Assembly: GCA_043782485.1 (NCBI GenBank)
Contig: JAYWAL010000064.1
Coordinates: 1 to 64,000 of the forward strand
DNA from: JANXUC01 sp043782485
GTDB taxonomy: Bacteria > Acidobacteriota > Terriglobia > Terriglobales > Acidobacteriaceae
DNA length: 64,000 nucleotides
Direction: 5' to 3'
Shown here: piece by piece, positions 52,420-61,220 of the stretch
Layout of the letters: each line of letters opens with the position of its first letter
Position numbering within the stretch: position 1 is the stretch's first letter
Made by a program: the position numbers and the translations under genes
Notes under the pieces: model-generated
What the model saw: the letters and a program-made list of their open reading frames with translations, nothing else
Database searches by the model: none
Told to the model about the DNA's origin: nothing

Positions 52420-53525
52420 TCCCCCAACCCACAGACGTCTTCGTGGTCGGCGGAGGCCCCGCCGGAATTGCCGCCGCGCTGGCCGCCCGGCAACATGGAC
52501 TCACAGCCACCGTGGCCGATAGCTGCTCCCCCGCCATCGACAAGCCTTGCGGCGAAGGTCTGATGCCCGACGCTGTCGCGGCCCTCGAAAATCTGGGTGT
52601 CACCATCCCGCCGCTAGAGGCCCACCGCTTGCGCGGCATTCGTTTTGTCAGCGCCGAATCTTCCGTCCAAGCCGAGTTCCCTTCCGGATTCGGCCTCGGC
52701 GTCCGCCGTACTCAGCTGCACCGCCTCATGATCGAGCAGGCCGAACGCGTTGGCGTCCAATTCCTTTGGCACGCTCCCGTGACCGGCTTGCATGCCCAGG
52801 GTATTCTGGTTCAGGGCCAGCTGCATCCGGCGCGCTGGATCGTGGGTGCCGACGGCGGCAGCTCCCGTGTTCGCCGTTGGGCCGACTTGGATGTCCATCG
52901 CCAGCAGGACCGCCGCTTCGCCTTCCGCCGCCACTATCGAATCTCCCACTGGCCCGAGGTCATGGAACTCCATTGGGGCGATGGCTGCCAACTCTACCTG
53001 ACCCCAGTGGGTGCGAGCGATGTTTGCGTGGCCCTGGTTTCCAGAGACCCCAGCCTCCGCCTCGACCGCGCTCTCTTGAATTTTCCAGAGATGGCTGGCC
53101 GCCTGAGCGGCGCCGAACCCACCTCGCCAGAACGCGGAGCCGTCTCCGTCACCCGTAAACTCGCCCGCGTGTGCAGCTCCCGTGTCGCTTTGGTGGGAGA
53201 TGCCTCAGGAGGCGTGGACGCGGTCACCGGGGATGGACTCTGCCTCGCCTTTCGCCAGGCATCCTTGCTGGGCCGCTGTCTGGCCGCCGGGAACCTCTCC
53301 CCCTACCAGCCCGGCCATCGTGCCCTGGGTCGGCGTCCCGCGCTCATGTCCAGGCTCATGCTCCTGCTCGATCGGCACCCCGGACTGCGCCGTCGCGTCA
53401 TGCGGTCCTTCGCGTCGGAACCGAAGCTCTTCGCCCGGCTCCTCGCAACACACGTCGGTGCCGTATCGCCAATCGCTCTAACCGCCAACGGATTGGCCTT
53501 GGGTTGGAAATTAGTCACTCTATGA
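52413..53525 (+). CDS. FAD-dependent oxidoreductase, geranylgeranyl-reductase/monooxygenase-like
   Basis: 370 residues from a GTG overlapping the PKS stop. The N-terminal dinucleotide fold is VFVVGGGPAGIAAALAAR; DKPCGEGLMPDAVAALENLG matches flavoproteins tailoring polyketides or isoprenoids. The GD motif is RVALVGDASGGVDAVTGDG. It probably hydroxylates, oxidises or reduces the PKS product. Direct coupling to the PKS is the main evidence for its role. The isoprenylcysteine-type methyltransferase often found in such clusters is absent. Confidence 0.82.
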   Translation: MVIPQPTDVFVVGGGPAGIAAALAARQHGLTATVADSCSPAIDKPCGEGLMPDAVAALENLGVTIPPLEAHRLRGIRFVSAESSVQAEFPSGFGLGVRRTQLHRLMIEQAERVGVQFLWHAPVTGLHAQGILVQGQLHPARWIVGADGGSSRVRRWADLDVHRQQDRRFAFRRHYRISHWPEVMELHWGDGCQLYLTPVGASDVCVALVSRDPSLRLDRALLNFPEMAGRLSGAEPTSPERGAVSVTRKLARVCSSRVALVGDASGGVDAVTGDGLCLAFRQASLLGRCLAAGNLSPYQPGHRALGRRPALMSRLMLLLDRHPGLRRRVMRSFASEPKLFARLLATHVGAVSPIALTANGLALGWKLVTL

Positions 53526-53529
53526 TTTC

Positions 53530-53750
53530 AAGGGACCAAACATCGCGGGCCTTGACCCGGACGATGGCGAAGTGATTCGTCTATTCCATCCTCGCAAGGA
53601 CTTATGGGAGGAACACTTCGCATGGCTTGGGCCCCAGTTAAAGCGCGAACCCAGATCGGGCGTGTAACGATCTCGCTACTAGTGATTAACGACCCTGACT
53701 TGATCGCAGTTCGGATCGCCCTCCAGGAGGAAGGTATCTTCGGGAGTTAA
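53530..53750 (+). pseudogene. HNH-endonuclease C-terminal remnant, frameshifted
   Basis: Directly after the oxidoreductase stop, one frame reads KGPNIAGLDPDDGEVIRLFH then PRKDLWEEHFAW, a conserved tail of HNH nucleases, and hits a stop at 53665-53667. Another frame continues in register with IGRVTISLLVINDPDLIAVR and LALEEG-like text (here IALQEEGIFGS) to the stop at 53748-53750. The HNH catalytic part is missing and the tail carries a frameshift, so the gene is dead. Confidence 0.65.
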
Positions 53751-55432
53751 CCCACACCACCCGCCGATGCCGGAACAGCCCTCGTCTTGGCCCACTGTCG
53801 CAGTGCTTGAATATCTTCGGCTCGCGTTGCCGAAAGCGGAACGGTTTGCGATAGCGCATCCAGCAGGCTCTGCGTCGTCATGGGCTGCTTGAAGGAGTAC
53901 GATGCGTACATCGCGGTCTGCACGGCGGCATCAAGTTCCGCCCCGGAGTAGCCGCTGGCTGCTTGGGCGATTTGGTCGAGATCGAAGTCAGCAAGGTTCT
54001 TCTTGCGCTTCGTCAGTTGGATGGTAAGGATTTGCTTCCGCTCGGACTGATTCGGCAGGTCGACAAAAAACAGTTCGTCAAACCGGCCTTTACGAATCAG
54101 TTCCGGAGGCAGCGCGTTGACGTTGTTGGAGGTCGCCGCCACAAACACGGGAGCCTTTCGGTCCTGCATCCAGCCCAAAAACGACCCCAACATGCGTGAC
54201 GATACCCCAGCATCCACCGACGCCGAATCCGCCCCTGTCCCGGCAAAAACCTTCTCCAGTTCGTCAATCCACAAAACGCACGGCGCTAATCCTTCAGCGA
54301 CCTTAAATACCTTCTGAATTCGCTTCTCCGTCTCGCCAATGTACTTGTCGAAGATGGCGGCCGAGTCGAACTTCACCAGCGGCAGCTTCCACTCCCCGGC
54401 AATGGCCCGCGCGCACAAGCTCTTCCCGCAACCCTGAACGCCCAGGATGATCACACCCTTGGGCGGCTCCAGGCCAAAGTCACGGGCCTTGTCCTCCCAG
54501 GCTCCGCGGCGTAAAGCCAGCCAATTCTTCAAGTTATCCAGGCCGCCGATGCCAAGCATGCTGTCCGACGTATCCACAAAGTCGAGCATGCCGGTGCGTT
54601 TGAGCATAGCTTTTTTGGCGTCGAGAATGTCCGTAACTGTCTCAGGACAAAGGGCATAGCGGGTCACTAGCGCTTGCGAGACAGCCCGCTCGGATTCCTC
54701 CTCGGTCAGACCGCGCAAATTGGCCACAACCGCATCGATTCCCGGCGTGTCCAGCTTCCTCCCCAGGGAGTGGGTCTTGCCGATTTTCACCATCATTTCG
54801 TCAATAATCTGCCGCAGTCGAGCCCTATCTGGTAGAGGCAACTCGAGATACTCGACCAAGCTGGCCAGTTCTGGGGGAATTTGGATCGACGGCGCGGTCA
54901 GAATCAGGGTCCGGCGGTTGGTTTGGAACTTCTGACCCACGTCCCGGAGGCGACGAACCACCACCGGATCCTCCAGGTGGCGGTGGAAGTCCTTTAGAAT
55001 GAACGCCCCTTCCACGGTTAAGCCTTCCATATGCCCTAGGACCTTAGCCGGGTCACGCGTGTCGTAGATCATGTTTCCCTGGGCCTGGGCGGCTGCGTAG
55101 GCGTCTTGCGTGTAGCCTCCGGCGGGAAGGCCATGTTCGACTCCAAAATCGGTCCCAGAGGCTCCTGCGGCCATCCCTGACCCGGCCATGCCCGACCGGA
55201 CCAGACCGCTGGCAATGGTCCACTCGAAGCTGGCCAGATTCAGCCCCTGGCAGGCCAACCGGACGAGCCTGACGGCACGGACCTCCTCGACCGTCTCCAT
55301 GACGACGATGGGCGTGCTCGAGTCGAGCAGGACGCGCAGGCGGTCGGCGGCCTTGTCCATTGTTCGGTCGAGATTGCGGTCGAGGTTGCGGTCGAGCGTA
55401 AGGTCCAGCGTGTGACCGGAAGGATCAGGCAT
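53747..55432 (-). CDS. AAA+ ATPase, Ycf46-like
   Basis: 561 residues. The N-terminal 250 residues form a divergent domain with MEGLTVEGAFILKDFHRHLE and LVEYLELPLPDRARLRQIID. A single AAA+ module follows: GVIILGVQGCGKSLCARAIA (Walker A), CVLWIDELEKVFAG (Walker B), AATSNNVNALPPELIRKGRF (sensor 1 and Arg finger) and ASGYSGAELDAAVQTAMY. This plan matches the Ycf46 family of cyanobacteria and others, with roles in carbon or nitrogen stress proposed. No protease domain is present. It starts with a short LDRN tandem repeat. Confidence 0.78.
   Translation of the reverse strand: MPDPSGHTLDLTLDRNLDRNLDRTMDKAADRLRVLLDSSTPIVVMETVEEVRAVRLVRLACQGLNLASFEWTIASGLVRSGMAGSGMAAGASGTDFGVEHGLPAGGYTQDAYAAAQAQGNMIYDTRDPAKVLGHMEGLTVEGAFILKDFHRHLEDPVVVRRLRDVGQKFQTNRRTLILTAPSIQIPPELASLVEYLELPLPDRARLRQIIDEMMVKIGKTHSLGRKLDTPGIDAVVANLRGLTEEESERAVSQALVTRYALCPETVTDILDAKKAMLKRTGMLDFVDTSDSMLGIGGLDNLKNWLALRRGAWEDKARDFGLEPPKGVIILGVQGCGKSLCARAIAGEWKLPLVKFDSAAIFDKYIGETEKRIQKVFKVAEGLAPCVLWIDELEKVFAGTGADSASVDAGVSSRMLGSFLGWMQDRKAPVFVAATSNNVNALPPELIRKGRFDELFFVDLPNQSERKQILTIQLTKRKKNLADFDLDQIAQAASGYSGAELDAAVQTAMYASYSFKQPMTTQSLLDALSQTVPLSATRAEDIQALRQWAKTRAVPASAGGVG
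55361..55408 (-). repeat. 12-bp coding tandem repeat at the AAA+ gene N-terminus
   Basis: Four 12-base units (plus strand TGTTCGGTCGAG, ATTGCGGTCGAG, GTTGCGGTCGAG, CGTAAGGTCCAG) encode the sequence LTLDRNLDRNLDRTMD-like repeat. The unit length keeps frame, so copy changes would alter the N-terminus without breaking the gene. Confidence 0.7.
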
Positions 55433-55471
55433 TTTTGCTTCCTAAACTGTTTCGAGGATTGGACTTATCGT

Positions 55472-55500
55472 TTGCCAAATAGGGGGGACTCTCGTAAGAT
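55472..55500 (+). promoter_or_regulatory. Candidate rpsT promoter
   Basis: TTGCCA (55472-55477) and TAAGAT (55495-55500) are separated by exactly 17 bases, near the sigma-70-type consensus, about 54 bases before the rpsT start. The region is short and intergenic between divergent genes, which fits. Confidence 0.45.
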
Positions 55501-55553
55501 AGTGGTTCGGTACCCTCCGAGCAACATTCCATAGGACAAGGACTTACGTAAAG

Positions 55554-55817
55554 ATGGCGAACCATGTATCAGCCCTGAAGCGCGTGCGTCAGACCGCGAA
55601 GAAGACCGAAATCAACCGCAACAACCGTTCCCGCGTGCGCGGCGTGCTGCGCAAGATGCGTGAAACCGTCGCCGCCGGCGACAAAAAAACCGCCGAACTT
55701 CAGTTCCGCGAGACCGTTTCCGCGCTCGATAAGGCCATCCAGAAGGGCGTTCTGCACAAGAACACCGCTGGACGCTACAAGAGCCGTTTGGCGGCGCGAG
55801 TCAAGGCCATCAAGTAA
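55554..55817 (+). CDS. rpsT: 30S ribosomal protein S20
   Basis: 87 residues, highly basic, all-helical: MANHVSALKRVRQTAKKTEI, NRNNRSRVRGVLRKMRE and the end HKNTAGRYKSRLAARVKAI. Full family length. S20 binds 16S rRNA early in small-subunit assembly. Followed by a hairpin at 55829-55851. Confidence 0.95.
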   Translation: MANHVSALKRVRQTAKKTEINRNNRSRVRGVLRKMRETVAAGDKKTAELQFRETVSALDKAIQKGVLHKNTAGRYKSRLAARVKAIK

Positions 55818-55828
55818 ATCGCGATGGA

Positions 55829-55851
55829 TTTTTGGGTGCAAAACCCAAAAA
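55829..55851 (+). terminator. Hairpin after rpsT
   Basis: A 9-bp stem (TTTTTGGGT at 55829-55837; ACCCAAAAA at 55843-55851) with a 5-base loop, 11 bases after the stop. No long U-tract follows, but A/T-rich stem ends are typical of bidirectional terminators. Confidence 0.55.
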
Positions 55852-55959
55852 CGAACGTCGTTTGTTCCAAACATCCGCGCTCCCGCGGATTTCCTTTGCA
55901 CCGCAACAGGGCTTGCTCTCATAATGACGACTGCACTTTCTCGTCCTTCGTGAGGGTCT

Positions 55960-57960
55960 ATGATCTGGTCCCGCTTGCTGTTCCGGACACTTTGCCTGGC
56001 CTCCATTTGCCTACTCGCGCCATCTTTGGCGTCGGCGGACGACTGGCCTCCGATTGACCCTGCCGATCTGGCGCTCAAGAGCATTCCACAACAGCCCGGA
56101 GCCTCGGCCGTCATTCTCCTGCGCGATGAAAATGACGACGACACCCTACGTTTCCATTCCACGTACGAGCGCATCAAGATTCTGACGGAAGCTGGACGCG
56201 AATACGCTGACATTGAGCTGCCGTATAGCCGAAAGTCGTTTCGCATTGATTCCATCAGCGGGCGCACAATTCACCCGGACGGCTCGAGCACGCCTTTCAC
56301 CGGCAAACCCTTCGACAAGACCGTGCAAAAGGGGCGAGGGTTCCGCTACAACGTGAAGGCGTTCACCCTGCCCGACGTTCAGGTTGGCAGCATTATCGAA
56401 TACCGATACACCCTGCGCTATGACGACCACAGTCTGGTGCCACCCGAGTGGGAGGTTCAGCGTAATCTATTCCAGAAACATGCCACCTTCAAGTTTATCC
56501 CGTTTCAATTCGCAAGCTCCAGCCACTACGTGCAAATTGGCCACGACCGCATTGCCGACCGTCTGTCCTGGACTTCCTACCTGACCAAGGATAACCAGCC
56601 AAAATTGGTTTCCACCCCGCGCTCGGAATGGGTGGAGTTAGCGATGTCTGACATTGTTCCCCTGCTGGACGAGCCCTACTCGCCGCCGACCCGCACGGTC
56701 AAAATGCGGGTGAATTTTTATTACACCGACGGCGCCAAGGTGGAAGACTACTGGAAAGTGGAGAGTAAGTACTGGAACAAAGAAGTTGAAAGCTTCGTCG
56801 AGCACCGCAATGGGGCCTCGGATGTGCTGGCGAAAACCATAACACCGCAGGACGCTCCGGAACAGAAAGTTCGCAAAATTTACGCGTTTGTTGCTGGTCT
56901 GGAAAACCGGAGCTACATTCCCGCCCGCGCCGCGCAAGAAGAACACGCGCTGGGCATCAAGCCCAACAAGACTGCGGAAGATGTCCTGCAACAACGCAGC
57001 GGCGACCACGACGAATTGAATCGAACGTTCGCGGCGCTGGTCCGCGAGGCGAACATTCCGGCGAAGATGATGTGGCTGCCGGACCGCACGGAAATCTTTT
57101 TTGATCCCAACTACCTGAACACCTCGCAACTGGACGCGGAGGTGACGATTGTGGAACTCGGTGGCAAGGACGTCTTCCTCGACCCCGGCACCAAATACTG
57201 CCCCTACGGCATGCTGAACTGGCGCAGTGCCGGCAACCGCGGCTTGCGCCAAAGTGACTCGAAAAACGCCGAATTTGGCGACGCCCCGCTCAATAGCTAT
57301 AACGACGCCATGATTCAGCGCCTGGCACATTTGAAGCTCACCGAGGACGGCAAATATGAAGGCACCGTCACGATCGGATTCGGTGGGCTGGAAGGCATGG
57401 AGTGGCGGCGAACCGGGGGCCATACGGACGACGAAGGGCGAAAGAAAGCACTGGAGGATGCTATTAAAGAATGGCTGCCTGTTGGCACCGAAATTACGCT
57501 GACCAAAAAGCCCAAATGGGATGACACTGAATCCCAGGTGGCGGCGGAGTTTAAAGTCAGCGGCAATCTGGCCACCAGCGCCGGAAAGCGCTGGATGATG
57601 CCTCCCCATGTATTTGAGGTAAACGAAAAGCCGAAATTCCCCTCCGCCCAGCGAACCAACGCCGTGTACCTTTACTATCCCTATCGCGAAATTGACGAGG
57701 TCCACATCACGCTGCCCTCGGGCGTGGAAGTGGAAAGCCTTCCGCCGAATGACACCGTGAAGACCGACTTCGCCGCGTATTCCACCGTCCAGAAAATCGA
57801 AGCTCCCGGTATCGTATTTTCCCGCCGAGACCTGGTGATGGGTGGGATGGCCTTCCCCAACGCGGTCTACAAGGAAGTGAAAGACTTCTACGACAAGGTG
57901 AAGGCGGGCGACGACCAACCAGCCCTGTTGAAAGCGGCCCCCCATGCTCAGGGCAAGTAG
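55960..57960 (+). CDS. DUF3857/transglutaminase-like secreted protein, catalytic residues lost
   Basis: 666 residues. A signal peptide (TLCLASICLLAPSLASA) precedes a DUF3857 domain (about 55-215; STYERIKILTEAGREYADI). A transglutaminase-like core starts near 300. Where active relatives have GDCKDKA, this one has GDHDELN (near residue 347), so the nucleophilic Cys is His. The usual catalytic His position (FNHAI-like) reads LDAEVTI; only the Asp region FLDPG remains. It is likely non-catalytic. It overlaps the next, catalytically intact paralogue by 17 bases, implying joint function in the periplasm. Confidence 0.8.
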   Translation: MIWSRLLFRTLCLASICLLAPSLASADDWPPIDPADLALKSIPQQPGASAVILLRDENDDDTLRFHSTYERIKILTEAGREYADIELPYSRKSFRIDSISGRTIHPDGSSTPFTGKPFDKTVQKGRGFRYNVKAFTLPDVQVGSIIEYRYTLRYDDHSLVPPEWEVQRNLFQKHATFKFIPFQFASSSHYVQIGHDRIADRLSWTSYLTKDNQPKLVSTPRSEWVELAMSDIVPLLDEPYSPPTRTVKMRVNFYYTDGAKVEDYWKVESKYWNKEVESFVEHRNGASDVLAKTITPQDAPEQKVRKIYAFVAGLENRSYIPARAAQEEHALGIKPNKTAEDVLQQRSGDHDELNRTFAALVREANIPAKMMWLPDRTEIFFDPNYLNTSQLDAEVTIVELGGKDVFLDPGTKYCPYGMLNWRSAGNRGLRQSDSKNAEFGDAPLNSYNDAMIQRLAHLKLTEDGKYEGTVTIGFGGLEGMEWRRTGGHTDDEGRKKALEDAIKEWLPVGTEITLTKKPKWDDTESQVAAEFKVSGNLATSAGKRWMMPPHVFEVNEKPKFPSAQRTNAVYLYYPYREIDEVHITLPSGVEVESLPPNDTVKTDFAAYSTVQKIEAPGIVFSRRDLVMGGMAFPNAVYKEVKDFYDKVKAGDDQPALLKAAPHAQGK

Positions 57961-59914
57961 GGCGCTGCTCGGCGCGAGCATTATGCTTTTGGCCAACCAA
58001 TTCCTGTGGGCGGATTCCGCCAACGTCCCGGACTGGGTGCGCCAAGCCAGCAGCCAGTCCCTGCCAAGCTATCCGGCGGATACCAATGCGGTCGTGCTTC
58101 TGGCCCAGGAAGACATGAATGTAACCGCCCCGGGCGACTACGTGGAGCACCACCGCCGCGTCGTGAAGATCCTGCGCCCGGACGGACGCCAGGAAGGGAG
58201 GCTTTGGGTTCATCTTGGACATGAGGAAAAGCTGCTTTCCCTGCACGCCTGGAGCATCGATAAGACCGGCCGCGAATACGAACTGAAGGAAAAGGATTTC
58301 GAGGAACAGAATCCCTACTACCACAGCTTTTACGACGACGTCCGCTACCGAACCGCCCAGGCACCCTCGTCAGAGGCCGGTTCGGTGGTCGCCCTTGAGT
58401 ACGAAATTCGACGTCATGCCTGGCATAACCAGTTGCACTGGATGTTGCAGGACGACATTCCAGTACGAGAAACCACCTTCACGCTGCAACTGCCCCATGA
58501 CTGGGAATACAAGGCCTCCTGGTCGGGAAAGGTTGCCGGGAAATTTGCGGAACCGGTGGCGGCGGGTGCCAACCGCTGGCAGTGGACCCGGCGCGACCTT
58601 CCGGCGCTGGAGGAAGAAGCGGACATGCCCTCCTTCGCGGCGCTGGCGGATCGAATGGAGTTGGCGTTCTACATTCCCGGCGAGAACTCGACCAACGTAG
58701 GGTCATGGAATGGACTGGGACGATGGTATTCCGGGCTGACTGCCGGCCGCCGCGCGCCGACCACCGAGATCACGGAAATGGTGCGGCAACTGACCGCTGG
58801 CAAAACCACCTTCGACGGAAAGCTGCGAGCTTTAGCGGGATTTCTCCAGAATGATATCCGCTACGTGGCAGTAGAAATCGGCATTGGCGGTTACCAACCA
58901 CACCCGGCGAGCGACGTGTTTCACTTTCGCTATGGAGACTGCAAAGACAAAGCCACGCTGCTGAGCAGCATGTTGCAAGAAACCGGAATTCGTTCCGAAT
59001 ACGTGCTGATCGATACCGAGAGAGGCGTGGTTCAGTCGGCGCTGCCTTCTTCGTGGTTCAACCATGCCATTCTCGCCATTGAACTGCCTGCCTCCGAGGC
59101 GGCAAAATACCGCAGCGTTGTCTCAGCCAGTTCCGGAAAGTTGTACCTGATTTTCGACCCAACCGATACCTATACACCGGTCGGGGAACTACGGGCCGAC
59201 TTGCAAGAGACCTATGCATTGCTGGTTACTGAGGGCAACGGCGAGTTGATCCATACGCCTTTACTGCCGCCCGAAACCAACCTGCTGGCCCGAACGGGGC
59301 ACTTCACCCTGAGTCCAGAAGGGGCGCTGAGTGGTGAAGTGGCGGAGACCCTAACCGGCGAGCACGCATTCCGCAACCGCCTAAGCCTGCGTCCGGCCAG
59401 CGAGAAACAACGGACGGAGAATCTGGAACACCTATTGGGACGGTCGCTGAAGGGGTTCACGCTGCAAAGTTCTTCAATTCAACAACTCGACGACATTCAG
59501 AAAGACCTGCTGATGACCCTGAAGTTCGACGCCCCCGGCTATGGGCAGATTCGCGGGCCGCTGATGCTGGTGCGTCCGCGCGTGCTGGGAGAAAAAAGCT
59601 TTGACCTGGACCGCCGCAAGCCGCGCCAGCATCCCGTCGAGTTTGACGGCACGTCGCGGGAAACGGATCTGTACGAGATTGAGCTGCCAGCGGGTTACAC
59701 CGTGGACGATGTTCCGGAACCTGCCAAAATGGACGTTGGTTTCGCCAGCTATGAGAGCAAGTTCGAGGTGACGGGTTCGAAACTGCGCTACTCCAGGGAA
59801 TATACCCGGCGGAACGTGGAGATTGGGCCGGAGCGCATGGCCGACTTGAGGAAGTTTGAAGGGACGATAGGGGCGGATGAGTCGGCCGCGGTGGTGTTGA
59901 AGAAGGTGCCTTAG
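57944..59914 (+). CDS. DUF3857/transglutaminase-like secreted protein with intact triad
   Basis: 656 residues. A signal peptide (ALLGASIMLLANQFLWADS) is followed by DUF3857 (VEHHRRVVKILRPDGRQEGR) and a transglutaminase-like domain. The triad residues are visible: Cys in RYGDCKDKATLLSSML (about 333), His in SSWFNHAILAIELP (about 372) and Asp in LIFDPTDTYTPVG (about 404). A C-terminal beta-rich region of about 200 residues follows. It may be a periplasmic cysteine protease or crosslinking enzyme; the substrate is unknown. Coupled to the upstream paralogue. Confidence 0.82.
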   Translation: MLRASRALLGASIMLLANQFLWADSANVPDWVRQASSQSLPSYPADTNAVVLLAQEDMNVTAPGDYVEHHRRVVKILRPDGRQEGRLWVHLGHEEKLLSLHAWSIDKTGREYELKEKDFEEQNPYYHSFYDDVRYRTAQAPSSEAGSVVALEYEIRRHAWHNQLHWMLQDDIPVRETTFTLQLPHDWEYKASWSGKVAGKFAEPVAAGANRWQWTRRDLPALEEEADMPSFAALADRMELAFYIPGENSTNVGSWNGLGRWYSGLTAGRRAPTTEITEMVRQLTAGKTTFDGKLRALAGFLQNDIRYVAVEIGIGGYQPHPASDVFHFRYGDCKDKATLLSSMLQETGIRSEYVLIDTERGVVQSALPSSWFNHAILAIELPASEAAKYRSVVSASSGKLYLIFDPTDTYTPVGELRADLQETYALLVTEGNGELIHTPLLPPETNLLARTGHFTLSPEGALSGEVAETLTGEHAFRNRLSLRPASEKQRTENLEHLLGRSLKGFTLQSSSIQQLDDIQKDLLMTLKFDAPGYGQIRGPLMLVRPRVLGEKSFDLDRRKPRQHPVEFDGTSRETDLYEIELPAGYTVDDVPEPAKMDVGFASYESKFEVTGSKLRYSREYTRRNVEIGPERMADLRKFEGTIGADESAAVVLKKVP

Positions 59915-59946
59915 GCCAAGCGGGCGGCACCGTCAAGCCAAAATTG

Positions 59947-60107
59947 TCAAACTAGTAATTATCAAACTAGTAATTATCAAACCAGTAATTATCAAACCAG
60001 TTAATTATCGAATCAGTAATTATCAAATCAGTAATAATCAACCCGATTGATTATCAGACCAACAATATCAAACCAGTTAATTATCGAATCAGTAATTATC
60101 AAACCAG
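59947..60107. repeat. AT-rich 15-bp tandem repeat array reaching into holA
   Basis: About ten or eleven units close to TCAAACCAGTAATTA (15 bases; some 14 or 16). The first three are contiguous at 59947-59991. A longer block beginning ATCAAACCAGTTAATTATCG recurs at about 59991 and 60067, so a higher-order duplication of about 76 bases exists. The last copy contains the holA stop codon (60099-60101), and the final holA codons are read from the repeat. Confidence 0.85.
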
Positions 60108-61220
60108 TAACTCTTCCTGCTGCCAGCCCACTTCCACGGGTGGAGCTGTGGATAAATCCAAGATCAGCTTTTCCATTACCATGCGGCGGCTTACCGGATT
60201 GGAACGGAGAGCCAGGTCCGCTTTGGCTGTCAAGCGGATGGCGCGAGTGAGTTCACGTTTGGATTTGTAGCGACGGGCTTGCTTGATGATATCCTCGGCG
60301 GCGAACGGCGGCACGCGGAACCCCTGCCACAGAGCGGCCCACAACATACGCTGGTCGCGAACGTTGCGTTCCAGAATCACCAGCATCTGACGGAACGTTT
60401 TGGCCAGCATGTAAATATGGCCGATGGAGGCCTCTTCGCCCTCGCCGGTGGAGAGCAGCGCATCCAGCACGAGCAACGCCTTGGTGCGATCTTTGGAGGA
60501 GATGGCGTCGGTGAGCTCATAGAGCGAGCGCTGTTTGGCGGCGAGAACCATGGTTTCCACGTCGCCCAGCGTGATGCGCTTCTTTTCGCCAACATACAGC
60601 ATGAGCTTCTCAAGCTCATTGGAGACCATCATTAGGTCGCCGCCTAGCGCGTCCACCAGTTCGCGCGCGGCATCGGCTTCCATTTTCACTTCGCGCGTGG
60701 CGCAGTACTCGCCGATCCAGCGGACGGCTTCGCTTTCCTCCACGCGGGCGAGTTCGACGATGCCGCAGAACGACCCCATACCTTCGCGAATGCGCTCGTA
60801 GCGGTCTTTATCCGTCATTTCCATCTTGCGAACGTCAGCGGGGATGGAGATGTGGTCGGCGATAAAAATGATGACCGCGTCCGGGTTGGGGTTCTTGGTG
60901 TATTGCTCAATGGCGGCGAGCTTTTCGTCATTGGAACCGCGGCCAAATAGATTCTTGACACCGCGAACGAAAAAAACCTGGAAGGGTGCCATCAAGGAAG
61001 GCGTGCGCGCCCGGTCGAGAACTTCAACAAGGTCAGTGTCGGCTAGGTCCAGGTCGTAGAGGCTAAAATCACGCATGTCCGCCGGGACCAGATGTTGGAG
61101 AATGGCCTCGCGACACCGTCGGCGGAAGAAGGCCTCATCGCCCACGAAGACATACACGGGGCGCAACTGGCCCTTCAAGACCTCAGTGACAAACCGTTCC
61201 GTTTGGGCGAAAGCGCGCAC
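60099..61220 (-). CDS. holA: DNA polymerase III subunit delta
   Basis: 373 residues from a GTG overlapping the lptE stop by one base. Typical HolA features: RPVYVFVGDEAFFRRRCREA near the N-terminus, FQVFFVRGVKNLFG, and the helical lid and C-terminal regions (LVDALGGDLMMVSNELEKLM; GHIYMLAKTFRQMLVIL). It opens the sliding clamp as part of the clamp loader. The extreme C-terminus (ELLV) is encoded inside the tandem repeat. Confidence 0.9.
   Translation of the reverse strand: MRAFAQTERFVTEVLKGQLRPVYVFVGDEAFFRRRCREAILQHLVPADMRDFSLYDLDLADTDLVEVLDRARTPSLMAPFQVFFVRGVKNLFGRGSNDEKLAAIEQYTKNPNPDAVIIFIADHISIPADVRKMEMTDKDRYERIREGMGSFCGIVELARVEESEAVRWIGEYCATREVKMEADAARELVDALGGDLMMVSNELEKLMLYVGEKKRITLGDVETMVLAAKQRSLYELTDAISSKDRTKALLVLDALLSTGEGEEASIGHIYMLAKTFRQMLVILERNVRDQRMLWAALWQGFRVPPFAAEDIIKQARRYKSKRELTRAIRLTAKADLALRSNPVSRRMVMEKLILDLSTAPPVEVGWQQEELLV

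Noticed and set aside
56638..58023. A 461-codon minus-strand frame opposite the DUF3857 gene
   Set aside because: No recognisable motif, and the plus strand has a signal peptide, DUF3857 and a start/stop overlap with its paralogue.
59947..60107. Possible CRISPR array
   Set aside because: Units are 15 bases in direct tandem without unique spacers, so this is a minisatellite.
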